A stretch of 64,000 nucleotides of DNA from Amycolatopsis sacchari (GCF_900114035.1 NZ_FORP01000014.1:1-64000), one strand, 5' to 3'. Numbered from the stretch's first letter, positions 1 to 9,043 are shown. The notes: generated by a model from the sequence alone, not told the origin. A program made the numbers and translations.

Positions 1-1
1 C

Positions 2-88
2 CGAAAAGCCGCCATCCGCGCCCTCAAACGCCACCTCTCCGACGTCCTCTACCACGCACTCCACACCGACCACCACCACTTGACATAG
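2..88 (+). CDS. C-terminal end of a probable IS110-family transposase (partial)
   Basis: The window opens inside a reading frame that ends with TAG at 86-88. The 28 visible residues include KAAIRALKRHLSDVLYHAL. A basic ALKRHLSxVxYxxL helix close to the stop is typical of the C-terminus of IS110/IS116-type (DEDD) transposases. The catalytic part lies outside the window, so it cannot be judged whether the element is intact. The bases just after the stop (about 95-130) may hold the element's right end, but IS110 elements lack strong terminal inverted repeats and none is seen. The family assignment rests on a short C-terminal match only. Confidence 0.5.
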   Translation, partial: RKAAIRALKRHLSDVLYHALHTDHHHLT

Positions 89-186
89 AAGCTTCTTCGG
101 CGTCCCTTCGGGATGGGCTTCGCCCACTCTTGACCCGGCGGATCGGCCGTAAGTGCGGCTGGGGATCGGGGCGGGGGTGGGTGTGG

Positions 187-475
187 GCGGTGTGGCCGCT
201 CGCGTTCCGTTGCCGGGTGGCGGTTGTGTGGGTGGTGGGGCCGCTCGCTTCGCGTTGCCTGGTCGCGGTGGGCGGTGTGGCCGCTCGCGTTCGCGTTGCC
301 GGGTCGCCGTGGGCGGTGGTGTGGCTCGCTTCGCGTTGCAGGGCGGCGGTCGGTGCCGGGCCTGCTCGCGTTCGCGTTGCTGGATGGCGGTGGTGCCGCT
401 TCCGTTCCGTTGCTGGGCGGCGGTCGGTGCCATGGCCTGCTTGCGTCGCGTTGCTGGGTGCGGGTTGCGTCGGCC
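187..475. repeat. Degenerate tandem repeat, about 7 copies of about 42 bp
   Basis: About seven imperfect units follow one another. Each reads roughly GTGGCCGCTCGCGTTCGCG, then TTGCCGGGTGGCGGTGGG, with unit lengths of about 35-46 bp and differences in nearly every copy. They fill the space between the transposase remnant and the unknown minus-strand gene. There are no conserved starts or ribosome binding sites, and open frames here simply reflect extreme GC content. I see no gene in 89-550. Confidence 0.7.
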
Positions 476-494
476 GTGCGGTTCGGCTTCCGTT

Positions 495-552
495 CGCTGC
501 CGCTGCCGCTGCCGCTGCCGCTGCCGCTGCCGCTGCCGCTGCCGCTGCCGCT
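495..552. repeat. Hexanucleotide microsatellite (CGCTGC)n, about 9.7 copies
   Basis: This is an uninterrupted run of CGCTGC, 58 bp long. Its last bases (551-552) belong to the stop codon of the minus-strand gene that begins near 1531. Pure hexamer runs of this length are slippage-prone. A length change of six bases here would not alter the neighbouring protein, because the run lies almost entirely downstream of the stop. Confidence 0.9.
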
Positions 553-1531
553 ACGCCGTCAGCAGGTGTGGGCCGGTAGCCAGTGCTTCGCGCAGGCGGT
601 CGTTCTCCGCTTCCAGTTCCCGCAAGCGGCGTTGCTGTTCACGCCACGACACCGCCGGGAGTGGGATCGTCTCGTAGGCCGCTACCAGTGCCTGCGCGTC
701 CTCCGGGATGGGGGTGTTCGCGGCACGATCGCGTTCTGCTCGGCCCAGCATGCGGGCCAGGCGCCGGGTGTCCGTGCCCACGATCCTCGTCCTGCCCAGG
801 ATGCGGTGGCGCAACGGGTCTTCCGGATCGTCCAGGTTGACGTTCGGCAGGTACGTGCGCATGGTGCCCGGGGGCACCGCGTGACCGGTCCCCATCATCT
901 CGTTGAAGCCCGCCTCCACGGCCGGGTCCAGCAGGAAAGCGCTGCCCATCCCGACCAGGTGCCACGTGACCTCACGCGCCCACCGCTCGAACTCGTCACG
1001 CGGCTGCTGGCCCTGGCTGATCATGTACACCGGCCCGCGCCGGGTCTCGTCGGCCAGGTAGTCCATCAGGTCCGGCAGGTGCCCCAGCGTGACCCACTGC
1101 GGACTCGGCGCGATCTCCGTGCGGCCGTCGAGCGCCTCGATCTCCGCGAGCAACCCCCGCAGCACACTGGGCACCGACATGCACCGGTTGAACGGCGCCT
1201 CCCCCAGCGCCGGGCAGTCGTCCCGGGTTTCGATCTCCGTCCAGATCCAGCCCGGCTCGTCGGGCCGCTCCAGCACGGTGATCGTGGTGCGCCAGACGTC
1301 CCGCGGCTGCGCGTCGGGGTGCTGGCGGCGCCATCTGTACAGCTGACCACCGCCCGCCTGGCTCCGCAGGATCGTCACCAGGTCGTCGTGGTCCAGCACG
1401 TACTGCCCCGCCCGGCCCGCCTCGAGGTGGATCTCCTTGCTCGCCAGCCACGTGCCGAGGTGCTCGATGACGGTGTCGAGCAGCCGCTGCCCGGGTGCGA
1501 CTCGCAGGAAGGACCGGAAACCGACCGCCAT
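551..1531 (-). CDS. Conserved hypothetical protein with C-terminal coiled coil
   Basis: I do not recognise a family. The protein is 326 aa, soluble, with no signal peptide or membrane segment. The middle is rich in Trp, Asp and Pro (PGWIWTEIETRDD, HLPDLMDYLADETRRGPVYM). The C-terminus carries a charged heptad-like helix (REQQRRLRELEAENDRLREA) likely to form a short coiled coil. The ATG at 1531 is preferred over the GTG at 1534, because AGGAG lies six bases before the ATG and only three before the GTG. Codon use matches the neighbours. The stop abuts the CGCTGC microsatellite. It is divergent from the exporter gene at 1674, with a 142-bp shared upstream region. Confidence 0.75.
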   Translation of the reverse strand: MAVGFRSFLRVAPGQRLLDTVIEHLGTWLASKEIHLEAGRAGQYVLDHDDLVTILRSQAGGGQLYRWRRQHPDAQPRDVWRTTITVLERPDEPGWIWTEIETRDDCPALGEAPFNRCMSVPSVLRGLLAEIEALDGRTEIAPSPQWVTLGHLPDLMDYLADETRRGPVYMISQGQQPRDEFERWAREVTWHLVGMGSAFLLDPAVEAGFNEMMGTGHAVPPGTMRTYLPNVNLDDPEDPLRHRILGRTRIVGTDTRRLARMLGRAERDRAANTPIPEDAQALVAAYETIPLPAVSWREQQRRLRELEAENDRLREALATGPHLLTA

Positions 1532-1673
1532 CACCGTCTCCTAGCACTGGGGGACTGTTTGAAACCGCTGTGCCGTTCAGTGAACCAAGTGTGCAGACGT
1601 GCCCCAGAGCAGTCAAGGGGCACGGCCGACCCCGGCGTGATCTTGGCGAGCCCGGTGAGGTCGAATGTGAGCC

Positions 1674-2936
1674 GTGAACGCACTGCGCAAGGTGCTCGGC
1701 TGGGCGTTGTGGGACTGGGGGTCCTCGGCCTTCAACGCCATCATCCTGACCTTCGTCTTCACCGTGTACCTGACGAAGGCCGTCGCCCCGGACCCGGACA
1801 GCGGTTCCGCGAGCCTGGGCATCCGGCTGACCATCGCGGGCGTCTGCGTCGCGTTGTTCGCGCCCGTCACCGGGCAGCGCAGCGACGCGGGCGGGCGGCG
1901 GAAGCTGTGGCTCGGCGTGCACACCGCGATCGTGGTGCTGAGCACGGCGGCACTGTTCTTCGTCCGCGACGAGCCGTCGTACCTGCTCCTCGGCATCGTG
2001 CTGGTGACCGTGGGAAGCGTTTTCTCCGAGTTCGCGGCCGTCAACTACAACGCGATGCTCGTGCAGGTCTCCCGCAAGGACAACGTCGGCCGCATCTCCG
2101 GTTTCGGCTGGTCCATGGGCTACTTCGGCGGCCTGATCGCGCTGACGATCGTGTTGTTCGCGTTCGTCCAGCCCGAGGTCGGGCTCTTCGGCGTCACGTC
2201 GGAGGGCGGCCTGAACATCCGCGCCGTGGCGCTGTTCTCCGCGGTGTGGTTCGGCCTCTTCGCGATCCCGCTGTTCCTGTTCGTGCCCGAGGCGCCCGCG
2301 TCCGGCGAACGGCTGCGGCACAACTTCTTCGCCAGCTACGTGGTGCTCGCCAAGCGGCTGGCGCGCATGTGGCGCACCGAGCGCCGCACGCTGTGGTTCC
2401 TCGCCGCGAGCGCGGTCTACCGCGACGGCCTGGCCGCGATCTTCACGTTCGGCGGCGTCGTCGCCGCGGGCACGTTCGGGTTCAGCTCGACGGAGGTGGT
2501 GATCTTCGCGATCGCCGCGAACCTCGTCGCCGGGCTCGGTGCGCTCGCGGGCGGGCGGCTCGACGACCGCGTGGGCCCCAAGGCCGTCATCGTCGGTTCG
2601 CTCGTCGCGCTCGCGGTGCTGGGCGCCGCGCTCGTGCTGCTGCCCGGCAAGGCGGCGTTCTGGGTCTGCGGGCTCGCGCTCACCGCGTTCGTCGGACCCG
2701 CCCAGTCCGCCAGCCGCACGTTCCTCACCCGCATCGTCCAGCCCGAGCGCGAAGGTGAGGCGTTCGGGCTGTACGCGACCACCGGGCGCGCCGTGTCGTT
2801 CCTCGGGCCGCTGGCGTTCAGCGGCTTCATCGGCCTGTTCGGCACACAGCGTGCCGGCATGGCCGGAATCGTCCTCGTCCTCGTCGCCGGGCTCGCCGCC
2901 GTGCTCCCGGTCCGTGCTCCGAAAGGTGTGCAGTGA
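1674..2936 (+). CDS. MFS transporter, UMF1/Atg22-like family
   Basis: A 420-aa integral membrane protein with about 12 hydrophobic segments, normal length for the major facilitator superfamily. The opening (residues 8-30, LGWALWDWGSSAFNAII) and the ELAAVNYNAM-like stretch (EFAAVNYNAMLVQVSRKDN) followed by GRISGFGWSMGYFGG are hallmarks of the UMF1 family, related to vacuolar effluxer Atg22. The substrate is unknown; an amino-acid or small-molecule efflux role is only a family-level guess. Translation starts at GTG 1674 with a weak GTGAG upstream. Its stop overlaps the start of the next gene by four bases, so the two are translationally coupled. Confidence 0.88.
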   Translation: MNALRKVLGWALWDWGSSAFNAIILTFVFTVYLTKAVAPDPDSGSASLGIRLTIAGVCVALFAPVTGQRSDAGGRRKLWLGVHTAIVVLSTAALFFVRDEPSYLLLGIVLVTVGSVFSEFAAVNYNAMLVQVSRKDNVGRISGFGWSMGYFGGLIALTIVLFAFVQPEVGLFGVTSEGGLNIRAVALFSAVWFGLFAIPLFLFVPEAPASGERLRHNFFASYVVLAKRLARMWRTERRTLWFLAASAVYRDGLAAIFTFGGVVAAGTFGFSSTEVVIFAIAANLVAGLGALAGGRLDDRVGPKAVIVGSLVALAVLGAALVLLPGKAAFWVCGLALTAFVGPAQSASRTFLTRIVQPEREGEAFGLYATTGRAVSFLGPLAFSGFIGLFGTQRAGMAGIVLVLVAGLAAVLPVRAPKGVQ

Positions 2937-3565
2937 AGAAGTCCTGGTGGTCGCTCGCCGTGCTCGCCGTGGTCGCGGTGCTCGTCGCGGTCTGGCAGTC
3001 GGGTGCCTTCCAGCCCCACGTCAACCCGCCGGCCAACGCGGCACCGGCCGGGACGGAGCTCGCCGAGCTGGTCGTGCAGCCCCGCACCGGCATGGGCGGC
3101 TACTCGCGGGAGAAGTTCCCGCACTGGGCGACGGTTTCGGGGGAATGCGACACCCGCGAGACGGTGCTGAAGCGCGACGGCCAGGACGTGCGCACCGACG
3201 CGCAGTGCCGCCCCACGTCGGGCACGTGGCACAGCCCGTACGACGGCGGCACGTGGACCAAGGCGTCCGACGTGGACATCGACCACACCGTGCCGCTGGG
3301 CCAGGCGTGGGAGAGCGGCGCCGCGAAGTGGACCAACGACCGGCGCAAGGAGTTCGCCAACGACCTCACCCGGCCGCAGCTGCGGGCCGTGACGGACAAC
3401 GTCAACCAGGCCAAGGGCGACCGCGCGCCGGACGAGTGGCGCCCGCCGCTGCAGTCGGACTGGTGCGCCTACGCGACCGACTGGATCACGGTGAAGCACT
3501 ACTACCAGCTGACCGTGACCGAGGCCGAGAAGGCGGCGCTGACGGACATGCTGAACCACTGCTGA
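2933..3565 (+). CDS. Secreted or membrane-anchored HNH endonuclease (DUF1524-like)
   Basis: A 210-aa protein starting with GTG inside the GTGA overlap with the exporter stop; AAAGG lies upstream. Residues 4-22 (SWWSLAVLAVVAVLVAVWQ) form an uncleaved signal anchor or signal peptide. The catalytic domain has the HNH core: DIDHTVPLGQAWESGA (residues about 115-130), then FANDLTRPQLRAVTDNVNQAKGD with the central Asn/Asp and distal Asn-Lys. This is the arrangement of the extracellular DUF1524/GmrSD-C nuclease family common in actinomycetes, which act outside the cell on nucleic acid. Pairing with a UMF1 exporter is unusual. Whether the two cooperate is unknown. Confidence 0.85.
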   Translation: MKKSWWSLAVLAVVAVLVAVWQSGAFQPHVNPPANAAPAGTELAELVVQPRTGMGGYSREKFPHWATVSGECDTRETVLKRDGQDVRTDAQCRPTSGTWHSPYDGGTWTKASDVDIDHTVPLGQAWESGAAKWTNDRRKEFANDLTRPQLRAVTDNVNQAKGDRAPDEWRPPLQSDWCAYATDWITVKHYYQLTVTEAEKAALTDMLNHC

Positions 3566-3630
3566 TCCCCGCGATGAGTTTTCGCGGCGGCGCGGGTCTA
3601 CCTCATCGACAACACCGGAAGGAGACCCCG

Positions 3631-4041
3631 ATGTCCACGAAGATCTTCGTCAACCTGCCCGTCAAGGACCTCACCAAGTCGCTGGAGTTCTTCGCGAAGC
3701 TCGGCTACTCGTCGAACCCGCAGTTCACCGACGAGAACGCCGGCTGCGTCGTGATCAGCGAGCACATCTACGCGATGCTGCTGACCGAGCCGTTCTTCAA
3801 GAACTTCACGAAGAAGGCGATCGTGGACGCGACCACGAGCACCGAGGTCATCACCGCGCTGAGCACCGACACCCGGGAAGCCGTCGACGAGCTGGTGGAC
3901 AAGGCGCTGGCGGCGGGCGCGCAGGTCGCGAACGAGCCGATGGACATGGGCTTCATGTACAGCCGCAGCTTCAGCGACCTCGACGGGCACCTCTGGGAGG
4001 TCGTGTACATGGACCCGAACCACGTCCAGGAGCAGCAGTAG
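3631..4041 (+). CDS. VOC/glyoxalase-superfamily protein
   Basis: The start is ATG 3631, placed by a strong GGAAGGAG seven bases upstream. The 136-aa protein has one complete vicinal-oxygen-chelate unit: an opening beta strand KIFVNLPVKDLTKSLEFFAKLGY, a central segment of charged helices, and the closing FSDLDGHLWEVVYMDP where the Glu is the usual metal ligand. It lacks the paired His of true glyoxalase I at the first strand (Asn instead), so metal use and substrate are uncertain. Such single proteins in actinobacteria are often annotated as lactoylglutathione-lyase-like or extradiol-dioxygenase-like without proven activity. Confidence 0.85.
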   Translation: MSTKIFVNLPVKDLTKSLEFFAKLGYSSNPQFTDENAGCVVISEHIYAMLLTEPFFKNFTKKAIVDATTSTEVITALSTDTREAVDELVDKALAAGAQVANEPMDMGFMYSRSFSDLDGHLWEVVYMDPNHVQEQQ

Positions 4042-4042
4042 C

Positions 4043-4444
4043 TCACAGCACCCCGATGACGAGGGCGGCCAGGGGCGGTGCGGTCTGCGCGAGCGCGCCG
4101 CCCCAGCCCGATCCCCGGGGACGGCCGAGCGCGAACAGGTCCGAGACGGCCAGCACGAGCCCGGCGAGCGCCATGAACGCGCACGTGTAGAACACGAGCG
4201 TCCTGCCGACCGTGGCGTCCCCGGTGTGCAGGGCGACCAGGCCGGCCACCGTGCCCGCGGCGAGGAACAGGTTGTAGCAGCCCTGGTTCACCGACCACAG
4301 CAGCACGGCGGGCACGTCCTCGGTGCGCACCCGGAAGATCCCGCGGTGCACGCCGGGCCTGCGGAACAGCAGCGTCTCCCACGCGAACGCCACGAGGTGC
4401 ACGAGCGCGGCCACCCCGGCGAGCACCTGGACGAGCGTGCTCAC
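4043..4444 (-). CDS. DUF1304-family small membrane protein
   Basis: A 133-aa hydrophobic protein with four predicted helices: TLVQVLAGVAALVHLVAFAWE, VNQGCYNLFLAAGTVAGLVAL, TLVFYTCAFMALAGLVLAVS and LAQTAPPLAALVIGVL. The early His and Glu within helix 1, and the NQGxYNxFLA motif in helix 2, are typical of the DUF1304 (YqjF-like) family, whose function is unknown. The start is GTG 4444, which overlaps the cupin stop by four bases (GTGA), so it is the second gene of a coupled pair. Confidence 0.85.
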   Translation of the reverse strand: MSTLVQVLAGVAALVHLVAFAWETLLFRRPGVHRGIFRVRTEDVPAVLLWSVNQGCYNLFLAAGTVAGLVALHTGDATVGRTLVFYTCAFMALAGLVLAVSDLFALGRPRGSGWGGALAQTAPPLAALVIGVL

Positions 4445-4887
4445 GGCGTCCCCCGCAGCTCGATGCCGTGCCGCCCGACGACCTCCACCAGCGCGGGCAC
4501 GGCGTCTTCGAGCGCGGTCCCGGCGGGGATGCTGCGGTCGACGTCCCGGAAGAAGCGGCCCATCGCGTCGGTGAGGCTGAACGCGAGGAACTGCACCGAC
4601 GGCGACCGCACGGTGAACGTGTGCGGCGCGTCCGGCGGCACGGTGATCGAGGCGGCGGGACCCAGCTCGTACTCCGCGTCGTCCACGAGCACGGTCATCC
4701 GGCCGTGCAGGACGTAGTACGCCTTCGGCCAGGGCGTGGTGTGCGGGGGCACGGCCGGTCCCCGCGGTGCGTCCACCTCGAACAGTTCGTAGGCGCCTCC
4801 GGTGTGCTCGGCGCCCGCCTTCACGGTGATCCGCGCGTCCGGCGAGGTGAGTTCGAGGCCCTCGCCCGCGGTGCTGAAATGCGTCAT
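4441..4887 (-). CDS. Cupin-domain protein
   Basis: A 148-aa single-domain cupin. The first motif is read in PPHTTPWPKAYYVLHGRMTVLVDD, and the second in GPAASITVPPDAPHTFTV. The His of PHT, the Glu-position Lys/Tyr change and the C-terminal His of APH suggest partial retention of metal ligands, so a binding or sensor role is as likely as catalysis. It heads a two-gene unit with the DUF1304 protein and is divergent from a LuxR regulator. A palindrome lies in the 88-bp gap, so control by that regulator is plausible. Confidence 0.82.
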   Translation of the reverse strand: MTHFSTAGEGLELTSPDARITVKAGAEHTGGAYELFEVDAPRGPAVPPHTTPWPKAYYVLHGRMTVLVDDAEYELGPAASITVPPDAPHTFTVRSPSVQFLAFSLTDAMGRFFRDVDRSIPAGTALEDAVPALVEVVGRHGIELRGTP

Positions 4888-4923
4888 GCCGCGACGCTAG
4901 GAAATCCCGTCCCGCGCGGACAT

Positions 4924-4937
4924 CCCAGAAACCTGGG
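4924..4937. promoter_or_regulatory. Palindrome between cupin and LuxR genes, candidate operator
   Basis: CCCAG, four bases, CTGGG: a perfect 5-bp-arm inverted repeat inside the 88-bp divergent gap (4888-4975), about 40 bases before the regulator's ATG. LuxR-type HTH proteins bind short dyads, so autoregulation plus control of the cupin operon is a reasonable inference. No strong -35/-10 pair is evident on either strand. Confidence 0.35.
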
Positions 4938-4975
4938 GGTCCCGCAGAGCACGGGAAAAGCGGATACTTCGGCGC

Positions 4976-5971
4976 ATGTGGGAGGGGCTGGCCCGCGGCG
5001 CCCGGCGTGAGATCGCCGCGCTCGCGACCTCCGGGCTCGGGGTCGCCGAGCTGCACGCGGCCGCCATCGAGGTGGTCGCCCGCGTCGTGCCCGCCGAGCT
5101 GACCTGCTGGGCCTCGCTCGACCCCGACACCGCCGTGATCAGCTCCATGACCAGCGGCGCGGCCCGCATCCCGCAGCGGTACGAGCCGCTGCTGGCGACC
5201 TTCGAGTACGACGGCAGCGAGCGGCACACGTTCGCCGAGCTGGCCCGCGGGCCCCGTCCGCTCACGACGCTGTCCGCACGCGACCGCGGTGGCCGGATGA
5301 ACGAGGTGTGGCGGCCGCTGGGGCTGACCTCCGAACTGCGCGTGGTGTTCCGCGCGGGCGGCACGTGCTGGGGTGCGGCGGGGCTGGTGCGCCGCGGCGA
5401 GTTCGGCGACCGCGAGCGGGAGTTCCTGGTCTCCGTCGCCCCCGCGCTGGCGACCGCGACCCGCGTGGCCGCGCGGGTCGGCGGAATCCGCGGGGACGGT
5501 GCGGCCGCGATCGTCGTCGTCGGCCCGGACGGTGAGCCCCGGGCGGAGACCGCGCCCGCGCACGCGTGGCGGGCGGAACTGGACGAGATCGCGCCCGGGC
5601 GGTTCGCGGTGATGCTGCGGGTCGTCGTGACTGGCGCCCGCTCGGCACCCGGCGGCTCGTTCCGGGCGCGGATCCGCGACGCCGACGGCGGCTGGGTCCT
5701 GCTGCAGGCCGACCGGCTGATCGGCGGCGACGAGACCGTCGTGACGATCGAACGGCCCACCGGGGCCGACCTGCACGACCTGCTGTTCGCCGCCTACGGG
5801 CTGACCGCGCGGGAGCGCGAGATCTGCCACGAGGTGCTGGCGGGCCGGCCGAGCGCGGCGATCGCGGCGCGGCTGGCGATCACCCCGAACACCGTGCAGG
5901 ACCACCTGAAGTCGGTGTTCGGGAAGGTCGGCGTCCGCAGCCGGGGTGAACTGGTGGCGCGGCTCACCTGA
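4976..5971 (+). CDS. LuxR-family transcriptional regulator with GAF-like N-terminal half
   Basis: A 331-aa protein. The C-terminal 60 residues are a classic LuxR/FixJ HTH: LTAREREICHEVLAGRPSAAIAARLAITPNTVQDHLKSVFGKVGVRSRGELVARL. The N-terminal about 180 residues (WASLDPDTAVISSMTSGAA..., PLGLTSELRVVFRAGGTCWGAAGLVRRG..., REFLVSVAPALATATRVA) resemble a GAF sensory fold as found in actinobacterial LuxR regulators. There is no receiver domain. The start is ATG 4976, with no clear Shine-Dalgarno sequence. The divergent cupin/DUF1304 pair is the probable target. Confidence 0.87.
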   Translation: MWEGLARGARREIAALATSGLGVAELHAAAIEVVARVVPAELTCWASLDPDTAVISSMTSGAARIPQRYEPLLATFEYDGSERHTFAELARGPRPLTTLSARDRGGRMNEVWRPLGLTSELRVVFRAGGTCWGAAGLVRRGEFGDREREFLVSVAPALATATRVAARVGGIRGDGAAAIVVVGPDGEPRAETAPAHAWRAELDEIAPGRFAVMLRVVVTGARSAPGGSFRARIRDADGGWVLLQADRLIGGDETVVTIERPTGADLHDLLFAAYGLTAREREICHEVLAGRPSAAIAARLAITPNTVQDHLKSVFGKVGVRSRGELVARLT

Positions 5972-6088
5972 GCCGTCAAGAACCCGGCAAGATTCCCGGC
6001 TCCTCCGTCAGGGCCCCGTCCGGCGCCGCCTCCGCACGCGGTGTCGCGGCTGGAGTGGACGGTGTCCTTTCGAGATGAGGAGGAGACC

Positions 6089-7387
6089 GTGACACTGGCC
6101 GAGTTGCTGCCGAGCGTGGGGGCTTGCGGGGAACCGCCGCTGGAGAAGGAGCTGTGGCCCCGGAGCACGCAGCTGCTTCCCGGAGGGGACCTGGCGGTCG
6201 GCGGGGTTTCGCTGACCGAGCTCGCGGCCCGCTTCGGCACCCCCTGCCAGCTTCTCGACGAGGCCGAGGTCCGGGCACGGGCGCGTGCGTTCCGCGCCGC
6301 GCTGCCCGAGGCCGAGGTGGCGTTCGCGGGCAAGTCGCTGCCCTGCCGGACGGTGTTCCGCTGGCTCGCGGACGAGGGGCTCTCGCTCGATGTGTGCTCG
6401 GCCGGTGAGCTGGCCGCCGCGCGCACCGCCGGGTTCCCCGCCGAGCGGATCCTGTTGCACGGCAACGTGAAGACCGCCGAGGACCTCAAGGCCGCGCTGG
6501 CGTACCGGGTGAGCCGGGTCGTGCTCGACTCGTTCGACGAGATCTCGCAGCTCGGCGCGCTGGCGACGGCCCAGCCGGTGCTGATCCGCGTGACGCCGGG
6601 CGTCGACGCGCACACGCATCCGGCGATCACCACGGGCGTCGAGGGACAGAAGTTCGGTTTCCCGCTCGACGCGGTGCCGGAGGCCGTGCGGCGCGTCGAG
6701 GCCGAGCCGGGGCTGCGGTTCGCCGGGCTGCACTGCCACCTCGGCTCGCAGATCACGCACGTGTCCGTCTACGAGGAGGCGCTGCGGCGGCTGCTCGACC
6801 TCGGGGTGCCCATCGCGCAGCTCGACCTCGGCGGTGGGTTCGCCGCTCCGTACTGCCCTGGCGAGCAGCGGTTCGACCTCACCGGGTACGCGCACCGCGT
6901 GCGGGCGACGCTCCACTTCGAATGCGAGCGACGCCGGATTCCCTTGCCGCACTTGGTGATCGAGCCCGGCCGATCGATCGTCGCGAACGCCGGGATCACG
7001 CTGTACCGGGTGATCACGGTGAAGCCCGGGTTCGTCGCGGTGGACGGCGGGATGAGCGACAACCCGCGCCCGGCGCTCTACGACGCGCGCTACACGGCGA
7101 GGCTCGTCGGACGGCACACGCGTGCCTCGCGCCGCGAGGTCACCGTCGTCGGCAGGCACTGCGAAGCCGGGGACGTCCTGGCCAGGAACGTGCCGCTGCC
7201 GGACGACGTGCACGCCGGTGACCTGCTCGCCGTGCCGGTCACCGGCGCCTACCACCACGCCCTCGCGTCGAACTACAACCTCGTCGGCCGCCCGCCGCTG
7301 ATCGGCGTCCGCGACGGGCGGGCCTCGGTGCTGGTGCGCCGCGAGACCGAGGAGGACCTGCTGCGCCGCGATCTCATGCCTGCATGA
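6089..7387 (+). CDS. Diaminopimelate decarboxylase-like PLP enzyme (fold type III)
   Basis: The start is GTG 6089, set by GAGGAGGAG directly upstream, giving 432 aa. Motifs are those of the LysA/ornithine decarboxylase group: the PLP-lysine region [20 protein letters not shown], the glycine loop DLGGGFA, EPGRSIV, the substrate-loop cysteine HCEAGDVLA, and [12 protein letters not shown] near the end. It would decarboxylate a diamino acid, most likely meso-diaminopimelate to lysine. Because primary lysA genes usually sit elsewhere next to argS or hom, this could be a second copy or a specialised decarboxylase. Its 3' end overlaps the convergent aminotransferase by 14 bases. Confidence 0.85.
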   Translation: MTLAELLPSVGACGEPPLEKELWPRSTQLLPGGDLAVGGVSLTELAARFGTPCQLLDEAEVRARARAFRAALPEAEVAFAGKSLPCRTVFRWLADEGLSLDVCSAGELAAARTAGFPAERILLHGNVKTAEDLKAALAYRVSRVVLDSFDEISQLGALATAQPVLIRVTPGVDAHTHPAITTGVEGQKFGFPLDAVPEAVRRVEAEPGLRFAGLHCHLGSQITHVSVYEEALRRLLDLGVPIAQLDLGGGFAAPYCPGEQRFDLTGYAHRVRATLHFECERRRIPLPHLVIEPGRSIVANAGITLYRVITVKPGFVAVDGGMSDNPRPALYDARYTARLVGRHTRASRREVTVVGRHCEAGDVLARNVPLPDDVHAGDLLAVPVTGAYHHALASNYNLVGRPPLIGVRDGRASVLVRRETEEDLLRRDLMPA

Positions 7388-8423
7388 GGGCGGCCGCCAG
7401 GAACAGGTCGTTCTCCCGGGGCTCGCCGATGCTGACGCGGCAACCGTCGTCACCGAACGGGCGCACGAGCAGCCCCGACTCGCGGCACGCCGCCGCGAAC
7501 TCCGCCGTGCGTGCCCCCGTGGCCAGCCACACGAAGTTCGCCTCCGTCTCGGGCACCGCCCAGCCCTGCGCGAGCAGCGCACCCCGCACCCGCTCGCGCT
7601 CGGCGACGACCGCGGCCACGCGCTCCCGCATCGCGTCCTGGCAGTGCAGCGACTCGATGGCCGCGAGCTGCGCGATCGTCGAGACCCCGAACGGCACCGC
7701 GCACTTGCGGATCGCGGCGGCGACCGGTTCGTGCGCGACGGCGTAGCCGATCCGCAGCCCGGCGAGCCCGTACGCCTTGGAGAACGTCCGCAGCAGGCAC
7801 AGGTTCGGGTGCGCGGCGAGGAAGTCCAGCCCGTTCACGGCTTCCGGGTCCCGCACGAACTCGACGTACGCCTCGTCGAGCACCACGAGCACGTCCTCCG
7901 GCACCCGTGACAGGAACTCCGCGAACTCGTCCCGCCGCACCGCCGGCCCGGTCGGGTTGTTGGGCGAGCACACGAGCACGAGCGTCGTCCGCTCGGTCAC
8001 GGCGTCCGCGAGCGCGCGGAGGTCGAGCCGGGCGCCGGGCGCGAGCGGCACCTCGACGACGGACGCCCCCGCGATCCGCGTCGTGATGGGGTAGGCCTCG
8101 AACGACCGCCACGGGTACACGACCTCGTCGCCGACGCTGGCGACGGACTGCACGATCTGCTGCAGCACGCCGACACTGCCGGTGCCCACGGCCAGGAACT
8201 CCTGCGGCACCGAGAGGAACCGCGACAGCTCGGCGGTCAGCTCCGTGGCGGCGAGGTCGGGGTAGCGGTGCATGGTGGCCGCCGCCGCGGTCGCCCGCTC
8301 CAGCACCCCGGGCAGCGGCGGGAACGGGTTCTCGTTGCTGGACAGCTTCACCAGGCCCGCGCCCGACTTGCCGGGTACGTAGGCGGGGATGTCGTCGAGT
8401 GCGGCACGGATGCGCGGATACAT
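7374..8423 (-). CDS. HisC-like histidinol-phosphate/aromatic aminotransferase
   Basis: A 349-aa fold type I PLP enzyme. The start is ATG 8423 with GGGAG upstream. The sequence shows [16 protein letters not shown] (substrate loop), [23 protein letters not shown] with the PLP Asp, and [17 protein letters not shown] containing the Schiff-base lysine, and it is of usual family length. It could be histidinol-phosphate aminotransferase. The last position in an operon with a 2-oxoacid dehydrogenase E1 pair makes an aromatic aminotransferase (Pat) that supplies an aryl-pyruvate an attractive alternative. This is inference; the two subfamilies are not separable by eye. Confidence 0.87.
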   Translation of the reverse strand: MYPRIRAALDDIPAYVPGKSGAGLVKLSSNENPFPPLPGVLERATAAAATMHRYPDLAATELTAELSRFLSVPQEFLAVGTGSVGVLQQIVQSVASVGDEVVYPWRSFEAYPITTRIAGASVVEVPLAPGARLDLRALADAVTERTTLVLVCSPNNPTGPAVRRDEFAEFLSRVPEDVLVVLDEAYVEFVRDPEAVNGLDFLAAHPNLCLLRTFSKAYGLAGLRIGYAVAHEPVAAAIRKCAVPFGVSTIAQLAAIESLHCQDAMRERVAAVVAERERVRGALLAQGWAVPETEANFVWLATGARTAEFAAACRESGLLVRPFGDDGCRVSIGEPRENDLFLAAALMQA

Positions 8424-8425
8424 GG

Positions 8426-9043
8426 TCAGCTCCCGAAGAACTCCAGTGCGGCCTGCTTGAACACGCGGCTCGACACGGCGTTGAAGTGGTTGCGCTTGCC
8501 CAGCGACACGAACGGCTCGGGTGCGTCGGCGGCGAACTCGTCCTCCTCGCCCGCGGCGAACAGCACCGGAACCGGTGCCTCGCCCTCGATCCGGCTGCCC
8601 GCGACGCCGTCGATGCAGGCGCTGAGGTCCTGGCCGCCGAGCAGCTCCTGCACCCGCAGCATGTCCTCGCGTGAGGCGGGCTTCCCGCCGATACCGCCCA
8701 GCACCATCCGGCGGACCCGGCCGAGCTTCGCCAGCTGCCAGCCGACGAGCCCGCCCATCGAGTAGGTGACCATGTCCACTTCGGACAGTTCGGCGGCGTC
8801 GAGCACGGCCACCAGATCGCGTGCCATGTTCTCCGGGGAGTAGCCCTCGGCGGGTTTGTCGCTCTGCCCGTGCCCGCGCAGGTCCACGGCCACGTAACCC
8901 ATGTCGGCCAGCGCCCGCGTCCAGCCGGTGTCCGTCCACATGCGACGGCTGTCCGACGCGAAGCCGTGCACCAGCAACACCGGGCGCGGGCCGGGCGCGC
9001 TCTCGTACCAGATCTTCGTGCCGTCCCCGGCGGTGGCGTACAT
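8426..9043 (-). CDS. Alpha/beta hydrolase, possible detached half of an AcoC-like E2
   Basis: A 205-aa compact alpha/beta hydrolase. It shows the oxyanion stretch [11 protein letters not shown], the nucleophile elbow [11 protein letters not shown] (Ser within T-Y-S-M-G), the acid in GEEDEF and the catalytic His in KRNHFNAV. The start ATG shares one base with the stop of the preceding lipoyl gene (TGATG). In acetoin dehydrogenase AcoC proteins a lipoyl domain is fused in front of exactly this kind of hydrolase. Here the two parts are adjacent, separately translated genes. The in vivo substrate is unknown; acyl transfer or thioester hydrolysis from the lipoyl arm is inferred from the context. 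Confidence 0.83.
   Translation of the reverse strand: MYATAGDGTKIWYESAPGPRPVLLVHGFASDSRRMWTDTGWTRALADMGYVAVDLRGHGQSDKPAEGYSPENMARDLVAVLDAAELSEVDMVTYSMGGLVGWQLAKLGRVRRMVLGGIGGKPASREDMLRVQELLGGQDLSACIDGVAGSRIEGEAPVPVLFAAGEEDEFAADAPEPFVSLGKRNHFNAVSSRVFKQAALEFFGS

Noticed and set aside
187-475. Repeat array considered as a CRISPR
   Set aside because: Units abut directly and differ throughout; there are no constant repeats with unique spacers and no cas genes.
224-2758. An 844-codon plus-strand open frame running through the unknown gene and the exporter
   Set aside because: It begins in the 42-bp repeat array, overlaps two convincing genes in other frames, and has Arg-rich composition typical of shadow frames.
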